DNA of 64,000 bases from Comamonadaceae bacterium. GTDB lineage: Bacteria; Pseudomonadota; Gammaproteobacteria; Burkholderiales; Burkholderiaceae_C. Where the stretch lies: assembly GCA_027488735.1 (NCBI GenBank), contig JAIYBB010000004.1:62001-126000 (forward strand), read 5' to 3'. The stretch's first letter is position 1. The number at the start of each line of letters is the position of its first letter. The position numbers and the translations under genes are program-made. The notes below the pieces were generated by a model. That model was not told the origin of the DNA and ran no database searches. It saw nothing but the letters and a program-made list of their open reading frames with translations. Shown here piece after piece: positions 49,090 to 58,151 of the stretch.

Positions 49090-51378
49090 ATGAATATTCC
49101 CTCTCAAGTTGCGCCAGTGCTGCTGGATGTGCCAGCCTTGTGGCGTCGGGAACTGCAGCTTCAATTGACATCAGAAGAAAACGTTCTAGCTTGGCTGGAG
49201 GTTGACCTCGACGCCCGATTGTATTTCGCTAACAGCTTGCTGGTTCTGACGGCTGAACGGCTGATTTGGTGTGTTTCTGATGTGCAAGATGTTTGGCACA
49301 GTTTGCCTTTGCTTGCGACATGCCGCATGGAATTGTCTGACCATGCAGGCGTGGGACATTTGCGGTTGCTCGATTCACAGCAGCAACTGGCTGATTGGCG
49401 CTTTACCTTGGGCCGCAACCTGCAAGCCAGTGCATTGCTGACCCGCTTTAACCAACGCATGTCGGGACAAACTGAAGGTGTGGCGCTTACTTGGTGTGAG
49501 GCATGTCATGCGCCATTGGACAGCGCAGATGCAAGCTGTCGCAGCTGCGAGCTGGCGCAAGAAGAGACACCGGTATCGACTTGGAGTTTGTTTCGCTTGT
49601 GGCGCTTTGCCAAGCCTTACCAAGGCCAGTTATTTTTGGGTTTTTGCTTGACATTGGCTTCAACCGCTGCCACCTTGGTTCCGCCCTATCTGACCATGCC
49701 TCTCATGGACGATGTATTGATTCCATTTCAAAACGGACAGCAGATCGATACCTCTTTGGTCACCATGTATTTGGGGGGCTTGTTGGGCGCGGCATTGTTT
49801 GCATGGGGATTGGGCTGGTTCAAAACCTACGTGCTGGCTTTGGCGTCAGAGCGTATCGGTGCCGACTTGCGGTCCACCGCCTATGAGCATTTGTTGAAGC
49901 TTTCTTTGGAATATTTTGGCGGTCGCCGCACGGGCGACTTGATGACGCGTATTGGCAGTGAGACCGACCGCTTGTGCGTGTTCTTGTCTTTGCATCTACT
50001 CGACTTCGCCACCGACGTGTTGATGATTTTGATGACGGCCATTATCTTGTTCAGCATCGACCCGTGGCTGGCTTGTGCCACCTTGCTGCCGTTGCCATTC
50101 ATTGCGTGGTTGATACATATCGTGCGTGACCGCTTGCGAACTGGTTTTGAAAAAATAGATCGGGTTTGGTCTGAATTGACCAATGTCTTGGCCGACACCA
50201 TCCCGGGTATCCGCGTGGTCAAAGCATTTGCCCAAGAGCAACGCGAAGCACAGCGATTTCAAGAGGCCAACAAGCACAACCTGGCGGTCAATGACCGCCT
50301 CAATTTTTTATGGTCATTGTTTTCTCCAACCGTAACCTTGGTCACTGAAATCGGTTTGTTGGTGGTGTGGGCATTTGGTGTTTGGCAAGTCGCGAATCAC
50401 CAAGTCACGGTAGGTGTATTGACCGCATTTCTCGCCTACAGCACACGGTTTTATGCCCGGCTTGACGCCATGAGTCGCATCGTGTCACACACACAAAAAG
50501 CCGTTGCAGGAACCAAGCGCATCTTTGAAATTTTGGACCATGTCTCCAGCGTGCCCGAGCCTGTCAACCCGGTGGCCTTGCCTGAAGTGGTGGGTCGCAT
50601 ACAAATCAGCAACGCCGGTTTTCGCTATGGCAACCGTGCGGTGATCAAAGACCTGACGCTAGACATTGCCCCTGGCGAAATGATTGGTTTGGTGGGACAA
50701 AGCGGTTCAGGTAAAAGCACTTTGGTGAATTTGATATGCCGCTTTTACGACCTGAGTGAAGGAGCGATCCGCATAGACGGTATCGACATCAGAGACATAC
50801 GCATTGCAGATTACAGGCGCCATATTGGTTTGGTATTGCAAGAACCTTTTTTATTTTTTGGCACCATCGCTGACAACATCGCTTATGGAAAACTTGGGGC
50901 TTCGCGTCAAGAGATTGTCGCCGCGGCCAGGGCTGCGCATGCCCACGAATTTATTTTGCGCCTGCCGCAGGGCTACGACTCATTGGTGGGCGAACGCGGA
51001 CAAGGGCTGTCGGGTGGAGAGCGTCAGCGCATCTCCATCGCGCGCGCTTTGCTGATTGACCCTCGCATATTGATCATGGACGAAGCGACATCCTCGGTGG
51101 ACACTGAGACCGAGCAAGAAATTCAAAAGGCGCTAGACAATTTGGTGCGTGGGCGCACCACCATCGCGATTGCCCACCGTTTGTCCACCTTGCGCCGCGC
51201 CGATCGATTGGTGGTTATGGAGCATGGTCAATTGGTAGAGCAAGGGCAGCACGATGAACTGCTGGCCAGTCAAGGCGCTTACTGGCGTTTGTACGAAGCG
51301 CAGGCGCGCCAAAAGCAAGCCGAAGAAATGGGTTTGACACTCGGCACGCTCAAGGAGCATAAGGAGCACAAGGTATGA
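49090..51378 (+). CDS. ABC exporter with N-terminal zinc ribbon, cyanophycin-associated
   Basis: A 762-residue half-transporter (TMD plus NBD). Residues 1-130 form an extra cytosolic domain with a pattern (LVLTAERLIWCV at 51-62) like bacterial PH-type domains. Four cysteines in CEAC (136-139) and CRSC (150-153) make a likely zinc ribbon. The membrane domain runs about 175-490. NBD: Walker A GQSGSGKST (about 537-545), signature LSGGERQ near 640, Walker B ILIMDEATS near 660, H-loop near 693. It is divergent from cphA genes and overlaps the DUF1854 gene by four bases. The substrate is unknown; the link to cyanophycin rests on position and on such genes being recurrent beside cphA pairs. Confidence 0.9.
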   Translation: MNIPSQVAPVLLDVPALWRRELQLQLTSEENVLAWLEVDLDARLYFANSLLVLTAERLIWCVSDVQDVWHSLPLLATCRMELSDHAGVGHLRLLDSQQQLADWRFTLGRNLQASALLTRFNQRMSGQTEGVALTWCEACHAPLDSADASCRSCELAQEETPVSTWSLFRLWRFAKPYQGQLFLGFCLTLASTAATLVPPYLTMPLMDDVLIPFQNGQQIDTSLVTMYLGGLLGAALFAWGLGWFKTYVLALASERIGADLRSTAYEHLLKLSLEYFGGRRTGDLMTRIGSETDRLCVFLSLHLLDFATDVLMILMTAIILFSIDPWLACATLLPLPFIAWLIHIVRDRLRTGFEKIDRVWSELTNVLADTIPGIRVVKAFAQEQREAQRFQEANKHNLAVNDRLNFLWSLFSPTVTLVTEIGLLVVWAFGVWQVANHQVTVGVLTAFLAYSTRFYARLDAMSRIVSHTQKAVAGTKRIFEILDHVSSVPEPVNPVALPEVVGRIQISNAGFRYGNRAVIKDLTLDIAPGEMIGLVGQSGSGKSTLVNLICRFYDLSEGAIRIDGIDIRDIRIADYRRHIGLVLQEPFLFFGTIADNIAYGKLGASRQEIVAAARAAHAHEFILRLPQGYDSLVGERGQGLSGGERQRISIARALLIDPRILIMDEATSSVDTETEQEIQKALDNLVRGRTTIAIAHRLSTLRRADRLVVMEHGQLVEQGQHDELLASQGAYWRLYEAQARQKQAEEMGLTLGTLKEHKEHKV

Positions 51379-51842
51379 GCCGCGAGGCATTCGAGCTGAG
51401 TTTGTCCGAGCAAGGCCATTGGCAATTGCGTTTGCATCAGGTGTTGTACCAACCCGTGGTGGTGGTGCGCGCATTCCCGATTGGGGCGCCCGATGAAGCG
51501 GTGTCTATTTTGGACACAGACGGGCATGAGCTATTGTGGTTGGCCGAGCCTTTGACCTTGCCCGAAGCACAAAAACAATCGGTTTTTGCTGCGCTGCAAG
51601 CCCGTGAATTCATGCCTGAAATTCAACGCGTGGACTGTGTCAGCAGTTTTTCAACCCCATCGATTTGGACAGTGCAAACCCACCGTGGTGTGACGCAGTT
51701 TGTGTTGCGTGGCGAAGAAGATATTCGCCGTATCAGTGCCAAAACGCTGATCGTGGCCGATGAGCACGGCGTGCAGTTTTTGATTCGTGATTTACCTGCG
51801 CTAGACCGCTACAGCCGCAAGTTACTGGATCGCTTTTTATAA
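51375..51842 (+). CDS. DUF1854 protein, cyanophycin-associated
   Basis: A 155-residue cytosolic protein matching DUF1854: the middle reads HELLWLAEPLTLPEAQK, the C terminus RRISAKTLIVADEHGVQFLIRDLPALDRYSRKLLDRF-like (about 118-155). The function is unknown. It is translationally coupled to the ABC exporter (ATGA overlap), so it is probably its regulator or partner. I recall DUF1854 proteins as recurrent neighbours of cphA genes. Ends 32 bases from the convergent capA-like gene. Confidence 0.85.
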   Translation: MSREAFELSLSEQGHWQLRLHQVLYQPVVVVRAFPIGAPDEAVSILDTDGHELLWLAEPLTLPEAQKQSVFAALQAREFMPEIQRVDCVSSFSTPSIWTVQTHRGVTQFVLRGEEDIRRISAKTLIVADEHGVQFLIRDLPALDRYSRKLLDRFL

Positions 51843-51874
51843 ATAGCTAAACCTTTGATGGCCAGCAGGTGTCA

Positions 51875-52861
51875 TCATTTATTTGACACGCACGCACGAG
51901 AAATTTTTTCACCGCGCGTCCAGCAAGGACTTTTTGTATCGTTGTCCACAGAAGGCAAGCCTTCCATATCGATACGAACAGGCAAGGTGTCAAAACGGGT
52001 GACGCCACGTTTGTCCAAATACAGTTTTAACAACCAAGCTTGACGCTGAAATTCATTGTCGGTTTCTTTCATGACAAAGTTGCCAACGCTGAAGATCACT
52101 GGCTTGCCTTTGTAAATTGAAATATCTTGCGTGACATGCGGATGACCACCGATGACCGCATCGGCACCTGCGTCAATCATGCGTTGTGCAAGCAAACGTT
52201 GTCTGGCATTGGCTTGTCTTTCATTCTCCCAACCCCAGTGCATGATGGGTATGACCACATCTGCACGATGAAATTTTCTGGCCGCTTTGATGTCAGCCTC
52301 TACTTGCTGGTCCTCGCTCCAAGCCACACCGGGCGTGTTGTGACCGGCCTCAAAACTGCGCGGGTGAAATTCGTTGTAGCTCAGTACAGCGATACGCAAG
52401 CCGTGCCGCTGGAACACCAATGGCGTGTGTGCTTGTTTCAAGTTCATGCCGCCACCGACTTGTTCAAGACCGGAGCGCTCTATCAGTTGCAGCATGTCTG
52501 CAAATGCCTCGGGTCCAAAGTCGCCACTGTGGTTGTTGGCCAAGGCAACCGCATCAAAATGTTTTTTGACAACAGCAAGCACACGTGGATGTGCTTTGAA
52601 CGTGTATACCTTGTCCCCGGCTTGCCCCAAAGTTGACACCACACATTCAAGGTTGGCGATGCGAATATCCCCGTTCTTCAAGTACGTCTCAAATTCAGCA
52701 AACGGGTCACCACCTTGCGCAATCAGTTCTCCTGCGGAGTCGTCCAACACGGTGTCTCCCGCAAACACCAAACTAACTTCTTGCGTGGCATGTGCGCCCA
52801 AGGCAACACCCATCGAAACGATCAAGCCCCATACCCATACCCATGGATGGCGTTTTTTCAT
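51875..52861 (-). CDS. CapA-family protein (PgsA-like)
   Basis: A 328-residue exported protein of the CapA/PgsA family, whose best-known member takes part in poly-gamma-glutamate capsule synthesis. The fold is calcineurin-like phosphoesterase: FAGDTVLDD, NLECVVS, LANNHSGDFG and GGHPHVTQD supply the metal ligands. A signal peptide of about 25 residues (after MKKRHPW) precedes EVSLVFAGD. The start at 52861 overlaps the upstream gene's stop by four bases. Whether it acts on a polymer is not shown. Confidence 0.88.
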   Translation of the reverse strand: MKKRHPWVWVWGLIVSMGVALGAHATQEVSLVFAGDTVLDDSAGELIAQGGDPFAEFETYLKNGDIRIANLECVVSTLGQAGDKVYTFKAHPRVLAVVKKHFDAVALANNHSGDFGPEAFADMLQLIERSGLEQVGGGMNLKQAHTPLVFQRHGLRIAVLSYNEFHPRSFEAGHNTPGVAWSEDQQVEADIKAARKFHRADVVIPIMHWGWENERQANARQRLLAQRMIDAGADAVIGGHPHVTQDISIYKGKPVIFSVGNFVMKETDNEFQRQAWLLKLYLDKRGVTRFDTLPVRIDMEGLPSVDNDTKSPCWTRGEKISRACVSNK

Positions 52862-53283
52862 GGCTTGATACCTCCCAACCAACAACGGTACATCAGTTCA
52901 CGCTCAATCGGACCGCCATAAATATGTTGCTCACCCGTCAGCAGTACAGCGTGGCGACTGGGCTTGAAGGGAGAAAAATACTTGGCCTCTTGCAGCAGCA
53001 CTGGGCGCGGCTCCTGTTGCAGATAGGTATAAATCAGCACGTGGTCCAATTTGCCGCGTGTGGCCGACATGACCACTTTGAACAAAAAGCGCTCGGCAAT
53101 GTCGACGGGCACCACCTCATAGGGCTCCGCCACCGGTGTGGCGTGCACCACCTGTGTGGAGCCCGCATACGTCACTTCGCAACGCAAAAAAGGGCTGGCA
53201 TAGGCCATGTGCGCTGCCATGAAACACCCCGCTAAACCGTAACGAAGCATGCGACTGGACCGCAGTGGTTTGTGGGTTTGCAT
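52858..53283 (-). CDS. Small exported protein preceding capA
   Basis: A 141-residue protein with a probable signal peptide ending near AYA-SPF (residues about 25-30), then a single domain with two cysteines (Cys35 in LRCEV, Cys134 in YRCWLGG) that could form a disulfide. I recognise no family. ATG at 53283; a start at 53250 (MLRYG) is possible. Its stop overlaps the CapA start by four bases, indicating a two-gene operon and probable functional pairing. Confidence 0.72.
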   Translation of the reverse strand: MQTHKPLRSSRMLRYGLAGCFMAAHMAYASPFLRCEVTYAGSTQVVHATPVAEPYEVVPVDIAERFLFKVVMSATRGKLDHVLIYTYLQQEPRPVLLQEAKYFSPFKPSRHAVLLTGEQHIYGGPIERELMYRCWLGGIKP

Positions 53284-53307
53284 GGCAGTCGCTGTGTGAG
53301 CAGTGGC

Positions 53308-54444
53308 TTAGCTGAACAGGTTTTTCAGCTTGTCTGCCCAGCCCGCTTCAGACGGCGAATGTTTGTCGCCACCTTTTTTCAGCGACTCGTCTAACTCTTT
53401 GAGCAATTTGCGTTGGTGTTCAGTTAACTTGACTGGTGTCTCTACAGTGATGTGGCAATACAGATCACCGGGGAAACTGGAGCGAACTCCTTTGACGCCT
53501 TTGCCACGCAACCTGAATTGCTTGCCTGTCTGTGTGCCTTCTGGCAAGTCAATAGCAGCTTCACCGCTGAGTGTGGGCACTGAGATTTCTCCACCCAAAG
53601 CAGCTGTGGTGAAACTGATCGGGACTGCGCAATGCAAATCGTCGCCGTCGCGCTGAAACACATCGTGTTTCTTGATGCGAATTTCAATGTACAAATCGCC
53701 GGGCGGGCCACCGTTGGTGCCAGGTTCGCCATTGCCGGTGCTGCGTATGCGCATACCGTCGTCGATACCGGCCGGGATTTTGATTTCCAGTGTTTTTTGG
53801 CGCTTGATCTTTCCTTGACCATGGCATGGTGTGCATGGATCGGTAATGATCTTGCCAGTGCCGCGACAGTGGGGACAATTTTGTTGCACACTGAAAAAAC
53901 CTTGGCGCATTTGCACCACGCCTTGGCCCTGACAAGTGCCACAGGTTTTGGGGGAAGTGCCCGCTTTTGCGCCGGTGCCGTGGCAGGTGTCGCATTCGTC
54001 AAAAGACGGAATGCGAATTTCGCTTTCTTTGCCAGCCGCTGCTTCTTCAAGCGTGACTTCCATGGCGTAGCTGAGGTCGTTACCGCGAAACACTTGTCGG
54101 CCACCAGCAGTTTGCTGTCGGCGTGTTTGGCCAAATATGTCGCCAAAAATATCGCCAAAGCTTTCACCGAATCCGCCAAAGCCAGCGCCGCCTGCACCGG
54201 GGCCGCGCATGTTCGGGTCGACACCGGCGTGACCGAACTGGTCGTAGGCTGCACGTTTTTCAGTGTCCGACAACATTTCGTAAGCCTCTTTGGCTTCTTT
54301 GAATTTCACCTCGGCAGAGGCGTCACCTTGGTTGCGGTCCGGATGAAATTTCATCGCCATTTTGCGGTACGACTTTTTGATTTCGTCATCGCTGGCGTTT
54401 TTGGGAACTCCCAAAACTTCGTAAAAGTCGCGTTTAGTGGCCAT
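53308..54444 (-). CDS. dnaJ: Chaperone DnaJ
   Basis: A 378-residue Hsp40 that delivers substrates to DnaK and stimulates its ATPase. N-terminal J domain with HPD (FHPDRN, about 33-38), a Gly/Phe-rich linker (about 76-105), four CxxCxGxG zinc repeats ([32 protein letters not shown]) between about 150 and 220, then the C-terminal substrate-binding domains. Downstream of dnaK with a hairpin between. Confidence 0.98.
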   Translation of the reverse strand: MATKRDFYEVLGVPKNASDDEIKKSYRKMAMKFHPDRNQGDASAEVKFKEAKEAYEMLSDTEKRAAYDQFGHAGVDPNMRGPGAGGAGFGGFGESFGDIFGDIFGQTRRQQTAGGRQVFRGNDLSYAMEVTLEEAAAGKESEIRIPSFDECDTCHGTGAKAGTSPKTCGTCQGQGVVQMRQGFFSVQQNCPHCRGTGKIITDPCTPCHGQGKIKRQKTLEIKIPAGIDDGMRIRSTGNGEPGTNGGPPGDLYIEIRIKKHDVFQRDGDDLHCAVPISFTTAALGGEISVPTLSGEAAIDLPEGTQTGKQFRLRGKGVKGVRSSFPGDLYCHITVETPVKLTEHQRKLLKELDESLKKGGDKHSPSEAGWADKLKNLFS

Positions 54445-54470
54445 ATGTATGCTGCATAAAAAAGTGCCAA

Positions 54471-54504
54471 CGCCGCGTCGATCTTTTCAGACCATGACGC
54501 GGCG
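54471..54504 (-). terminator. Hairpin between dnaK and dnaJ
   Basis: On the minus strand a perfect 9-base stem CGCCGCGTC/GACGCGGCG (arms 54504-54496 and 54479-54471), 16-base loop, with a T6 run about eight bases after it. It lies 18 bases past the dnaK stop. The distance of the T run makes it a weak terminator or a processing/stability element that lowers dnaJ relative to dnaK. Confidence 0.55.
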
Positions 54505-54521
54505 AGGCGGGGGTTGAAAGG

Positions 54522-56450
54522 TCAGGGCTTTTTGACTTCCTTGACCTCGGCATCGACCACATTGTCGTCGTGCGGTTTGTCTGCCCCTGCTTCGGCAGAG
54601 GGTGCGGCCCCGGCAGACTGCTGGGCTTGCATGTTGGCATAGACCATTTCGCCCAATTTTTGCGCGGCGGTCATGAGGGTTTCGGTTTTGGCATCGATTT
54701 CGGCTTTGTCTTCCCCAGTCAATGCTTGTTCCACTTCTTTGACGGCGGCTTCGATTTTTTCTTTCTCACCCGCGTCAAGCTTGTCACCATGCTCAGTCAG
54801 CGATTTTTTCACACTGTGCACAGAGGCTTCGGCTTGGTTGCGCGACTGCACGATTTCCAGTTTTTTCTTGTCTTCGGCTGCGTTGAGTTCCGCGTCCTTG
54901 ACCATTTGCTGGATCTCGGCTTCGCTCAAACCCGAGTTGGCTTTGATGGTGATTTTGTTTTCTTTGCCGGTGGCTTTGTCTTTGGCGCCAACATGCAAAA
55001 TACCGTTGGCATCAATGTCAAAAGTCACTTCAATTTGTGGTGTGCCGCGCGCAGCAGGCGGAATACCTTCGAGGTTGAATTCACCCAGAGATTTATTGCC
55101 ACTGGCCATTTCGCGTTCGCCTTGGAACACCTTGATGGTCACCGCCGGTTGGTTGTCGTCAGCGGTAGAAAAAGTTTGCGCAAACTTGGTGGGTATGGTG
55201 GTGTTCTTGGTGATCATCTTGGTCATGACACCGCCCAAGGTTTCGATGCCCAAAGACAAAGGCGTCACGTCCAACAGCAACACGTCTTTGCGGTCACCTG
55301 ACAACACCTGACCTTGGATGGCCGCGCCAACCGCCACAGCTTCATCGGGGTTGACGTCACGGCGCGGTTCTTTGCCGAAGAATTCTTTGACCTTGTCTTG
55401 CACTTTGGGCATGCGGGTCATGCCGCCGACCATGATCACGTCGTCAATGTCGCCGACCGACACGCCCGCATCTTTGATGGCGGTGCGGCAAGGCGCGATG
55501 GTGCGCTCGATCAAATCGTCCACCAAGCTTTCCAGCTTGGCGCGGTTGAGCTTGATGTTCAAGTGCTTAGGACCGGACGCGTCAGCCGTGACATAGGGCA
55601 GGTTGATGTCGGTGCCGGTGGTTGAAGACAGTTCGATCTTGGCTTTTTCTGCGGCTTCTTTCAAGCGTTGCAGCGCCAGCACGTCTTTGGATAAATCGAC
55701 GCCAGAGTCCTTTTTGAATTCGGCAATGATGAAGTCGATGATGCGCTGGTCAAAGTCTTCACCGCCCAAAAATGTATCGCCGTTGGTGGACAACACTTCG
55801 AATTGTTTTTCGCCGTCAACGTCTGCAATTTCAATGATGGACACGTCGAAAGTGCCGCCGCCCAAGTCGTACACGGCAATTTTGCGGTCGCCTTTTTCTG
55901 TCTTGTCCAAGCCGAAAGCCAGGGCCGCAGCGGTGGGTTCGTTGATGATGCGTTTGACATCCAGACCGGCGATGCGACCGGCATCTTTGGTGGCCTGACG
56001 TTGTGCGTCATTGAAGTAAGCGGGAACGGTGATGACGGCTTCGGTGACTTCTTCGCCCAAGTAGTCCTCAGCGGTTTTCTTCATCTTGCGCAACACTTCA
56101 GCGCTGATTTGCGGTGGCGCCATTTTCTGGCCGCGCACTTCCACCCACGCGTCGCCGTTGTCGGCTTTGGCGATGGTGTAAGGCATCAAGTTGATGTCTT
56201 TTTGCACTTCTTTTTCTTCGAACTTGCGGCCGATCAAACGCTTGACTGCGTACAGCGTGTTGCGCGGGTTGGTGACGGCCTGGCGTTTGGCAGACGCGCC
56301 AACCAGAATTTCTCCGTCTTCTTGGTAAGCAATGATGGACGGCGTGGTGCGCGCGCCTTCGGCGTTTTCAATCACCTTGGTGGTGTTGCCTTCCATGATG
56401 GCCACGCATGAATTGGTGGTGCCGAGGTCAATGCCAATGATTCTTCCCAT
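54522..56450 (-). CDS. dnaK: Chaperone DnaK (Hsp70)
   Basis: A 642-residue Hsp70. The nucleotide-binding domain starts [16 protein letters not shown], with [15 protein letters not shown] and [11 protein letters not shown]; the substrate domain has [16 protein letters not shown] and the lid ends in the EVKEVKKP tail. Length is standard. A sigma-32-type promoter lies upstream (56515-56542) and a GGAG-like ribosome site (AGGAGA) precedes the ATG. Order grpE-dnaK-dnaJ is usual. Confidence 0.99.
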   Translation of the reverse strand: MGRIIGIDLGTTNSCVAIMEGNTTKVIENAEGARTTPSIIAYQEDGEILVGASAKRQAVTNPRNTLYAVKRLIGRKFEEKEVQKDINLMPYTIAKADNGDAWVEVRGQKMAPPQISAEVLRKMKKTAEDYLGEEVTEAVITVPAYFNDAQRQATKDAGRIAGLDVKRIINEPTAAALAFGLDKTEKGDRKIAVYDLGGGTFDVSIIEIADVDGEKQFEVLSTNGDTFLGGEDFDQRIIDFIIAEFKKDSGVDLSKDVLALQRLKEAAEKAKIELSSTTGTDINLPYVTADASGPKHLNIKLNRAKLESLVDDLIERTIAPCRTAIKDAGVSVGDIDDVIMVGGMTRMPKVQDKVKEFFGKEPRRDVNPDEAVAVGAAIQGQVLSGDRKDVLLLDVTPLSLGIETLGGVMTKMITKNTTIPTKFAQTFSTADDNQPAVTIKVFQGEREMASGNKSLGEFNLEGIPPAARGTPQIEVTFDIDANGILHVGAKDKATGKENKITIKANSGLSEAEIQQMVKDAELNAAEDKKKLEIVQSRNQAEASVHSVKKSLTEHGDKLDAGEKEKIEAAVKEVEQALTGEDKAEIDAKTETLMTAAQKLGEMVYANMQAQQSAGAAPSAEAGADKPHDDNVVDAEVKEVKKP

Positions 56451-56514
56451 TTTTTTCTCCTGTGCGATTCAGCTCCCTAAGGCAGCTGATTCATTTCCTA
56501 AAGTGATGTTGAAC

Positions 56515-56542
56515 AGTTGTGGATAAGTCGGTGGATTTCAAG
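56515..56542 (-). promoter_or_regulatory. Heat-shock (sigma-32) promoter of dnaK, with DnaA-box sequence
   Basis: On the minus strand: -35 CTTGAAA (56542-56536), 13-base spacer, -10 CCACAACT (56522-56515), against the consensus CTTGAAA / CCCCATNT. The element is 65 bases before the dnaK ATG. The sequence TTATCCACA, a perfect DnaA box, spans 56526-56518 on the same strand and overlaps the -10. Confidence 0.7.
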
Positions 56543-56565
56543 TGCGTAATGTGTGCCCTAGCTGT

Positions 56566-57138
56566 TTACTTAGGGGCAGTCACCGTTACCAGTGCCGGGC
56601 GCAACACCCGATCGGAGATCAAGTAGCCTTTTTGCAGCACAGTGACCACGGTGTTGGCTTCTTGCTCGGCAGCAACCACTGAAATAGCTTGGTGGTGGTG
56701 CGGGTCAAATTTGGTGCCAGCTTCCGGATTGATTTCAATCACTTTGTGGCGTTCGAGTGCAGATTTAAGTTGCCGCAATGTGGCCTCTGAACCTTCGCGT
56801 AACTGCTCGGCGCTGGCGTCGGTGATGGCAAGACCAGCAGACAAACTGTCCGCGACAGGCAACAGGCTTTCGGCAAACGCCTCGACAGCAAATTTGCGGG
56901 CTTTGGACACTTCTTCATCGGCGCGGCGGCGGGCGTTTTCCACCTCGGCCTTGGCGCGTAAAAATTGGTCAGCCAAGTCGGTATTGGTGGCTTTAAGGTT
57001 GGCCAGTGCCGCAAGTGCGTCAGCCAATGGGTCTTGTGATTGCGCCTGAGGGTCAGGCACCGGAGTGGAGGTTGCGTCCATGACGGGTTCGGTTTTGCCC
57101 GTGTTTTCAGACGGGTGAGGGTTTTGGGGGTCAGACAT
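56566..57138 (-). CDS. grpE: Nucleotide exchange factor GrpE
   Basis: A 190-residue DnaK co-chaperone that releases ADP. Unstructured N terminus (about 1-35), long coiled coil (about 40-95; [25 protein letters not shown]), four-helix region and a C-terminal beta domain with [11 protein letters not shown] and [14 protein letters not shown], the GrpE signature. Its own heat-shock promoter is visible upstream. Confidence 0.97.
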   Translation of the reverse strand: MSDPQNPHPSENTGKTEPVMDATSTPVPDPQAQSQDPLADALAALANLKATNTDLADQFLRAKAEVENARRRADEEVSKARKFAVEAFAESLLPVADSLSAGLAITDASAEQLREGSEATLRQLKSALERHKVIEINPEAGTKFDPHHHQAISVVAAEQEANTVVTVLQKGYLISDRVLRPALVTVTAPK

Positions 57139-57347
57139 GCTGTTGGATGGTGAACTTTTAAGACAGGCATTTAGTTGGGAGGGTTTTGTCTGAATTCAAG
57201 AGCTGCTTGCGTTGCAGAGGAAAAAATTCACTGAAATGAATCTTATTGTCGGCAATTATTTCTTTAAATGAATATATATTAACTATTAAGTGATTAAATA
57301 TTTCAATAAAGCTTTGATGCAATAAGAAAGGCCGACGGGTACACATC
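57139..57347. other. AT-rich spacer between divergent grpE and a regulator gene
   Basis: 209 bases. The left part holds the grpE heat-shock promoter. From about 57240 to 57330 it is strikingly AT-rich for this chromosome, with small palindromes (AATATATATT 57271-57280, AAATATTT 57296-57303) and repeated ATTAA. It is a probable promoter/operator region for the HTH gene; no ORF or RNA recognised. Confidence 0.6.
57173..57200 (-). promoter_or_regulatory. Heat-shock (sigma-32) promoter of grpE
   Basis: On the minus strand: -35 CTTGAAT (57200-57194), 13-base spacer, -10 TCCCAACT (57180-57173), close to CTTGAAA / CCCCATNT. Same spacer length as at dnaK. It is 35 bases before the grpE ATG. Confidence 0.75.
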
Positions 57348-58085
57348 ATGTCCAGAGAATTCATATTCACCACATTGCAGCGTCAGTTGGAAGCACAGGA
57401 GATCAGCGAATTGCAGCTGGCCACCGAGTTGCAAATGACAGAGTACGCAGTCAAGAACATATTCACCACCCGGGATTGCTCATTCACCGTGCTGGAGAAA
57501 ATCTGTCAAATCGCGGGTTTCAGGCTAGAAGACCTGTTTGTTAGTGTGCCCAGAGAACCGCAATTGCTGGAGCACCTGACTCAGCAGCATGAGATTGAAT
57601 TGCTTACCAACAAAAAATTATTTGCCGTGGCGGTCAGCGCCATGTATTTTTGGACCTATAAAGATATTTTGAACAGGGTCAAGGTGAATAAAACAGAGTT
57701 GGTCACTTTGCTTCAACGGTTAGAGGAAATGGGGATAGTGCAGGTCAGCCCCGGCAACCATTTCAAACTGACCATTTCAAAAAAGTTCAGTTGGATACCC
57801 GATGGCCCCATCATGCGCATGACCCGCAGAGAATCGGCAGATTACTTTGCCTACACCTTTGAAGAGCCCATAGACTTGATCAACTCATTCAATGTCTATG
57901 TGACGCCTGCCACCCACGATAAATTCAAGTCGCAATTGATACAAATAGCAAAGGAATACAAGTTGGCAATGTTGAAAGAAGCGACGCTGCCGATAGATGA
58001 AAAAATTCAGGTGTCACTGTGCTTGGCTGCGCGCAATTGGTTGCCCAGCTTTTTGCAAAGCCAGATGCGCACTGCCGCCAAGTAA
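57348..58085 (+). CDS. Helix-turn-helix regulator-like protein of unknown role
   Basis: A 245-residue cytosolic protein. The N terminus (about 18-60, QLATELQMTEYAVKNIFTT, then CSFTVLEKICQIAGF) looks like a Cro/C1-type HTH. The middle (about 85-150; KTELVTLLQRLEEMGIV) resembles a winged-helix linker, and the rest shows no recognised domain. It is less GC-rich than its neighbours and lies behind an AT-rich spacer, suggesting horizontal gain. A possible ribosome site AAGAAAGG is far (about 15 bases) from the ATG. No partner gene lies near. Confidence 0.7.
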   Translation: MSREFIFTTLQRQLEAQEISELQLATELQMTEYAVKNIFTTRDCSFTVLEKICQIAGFRLEDLFVSVPREPQLLEHLTQQHEIELLTNKKLFAVAVSAMYFWTYKDILNRVKVNKTELVTLLQRLEEMGIVQVSPGNHFKLTISKKFSWIPDGPIMRMTRRESADYFAYTFEEPIDLINSFNVYVTPATHDKFKSQLIQIAKEYKLAMLKEATLPIDEKIQVSLCLAARNWLPSFLQSQMRTAAK

Positions 58086-58151
58086 GGGCACGAACGGGTT
58101 GTTGAATGTGTCAGTCAACTGCGACTGATGCACGTGCTGGTTTGAAAAAAA

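Noticed and set aside
53632-55301. Long plus-strand ORFs (275 and 243 codons)
   Set aside because: They are antisense to dnaJ and dnaK and reflect their repetitive codon pattern.
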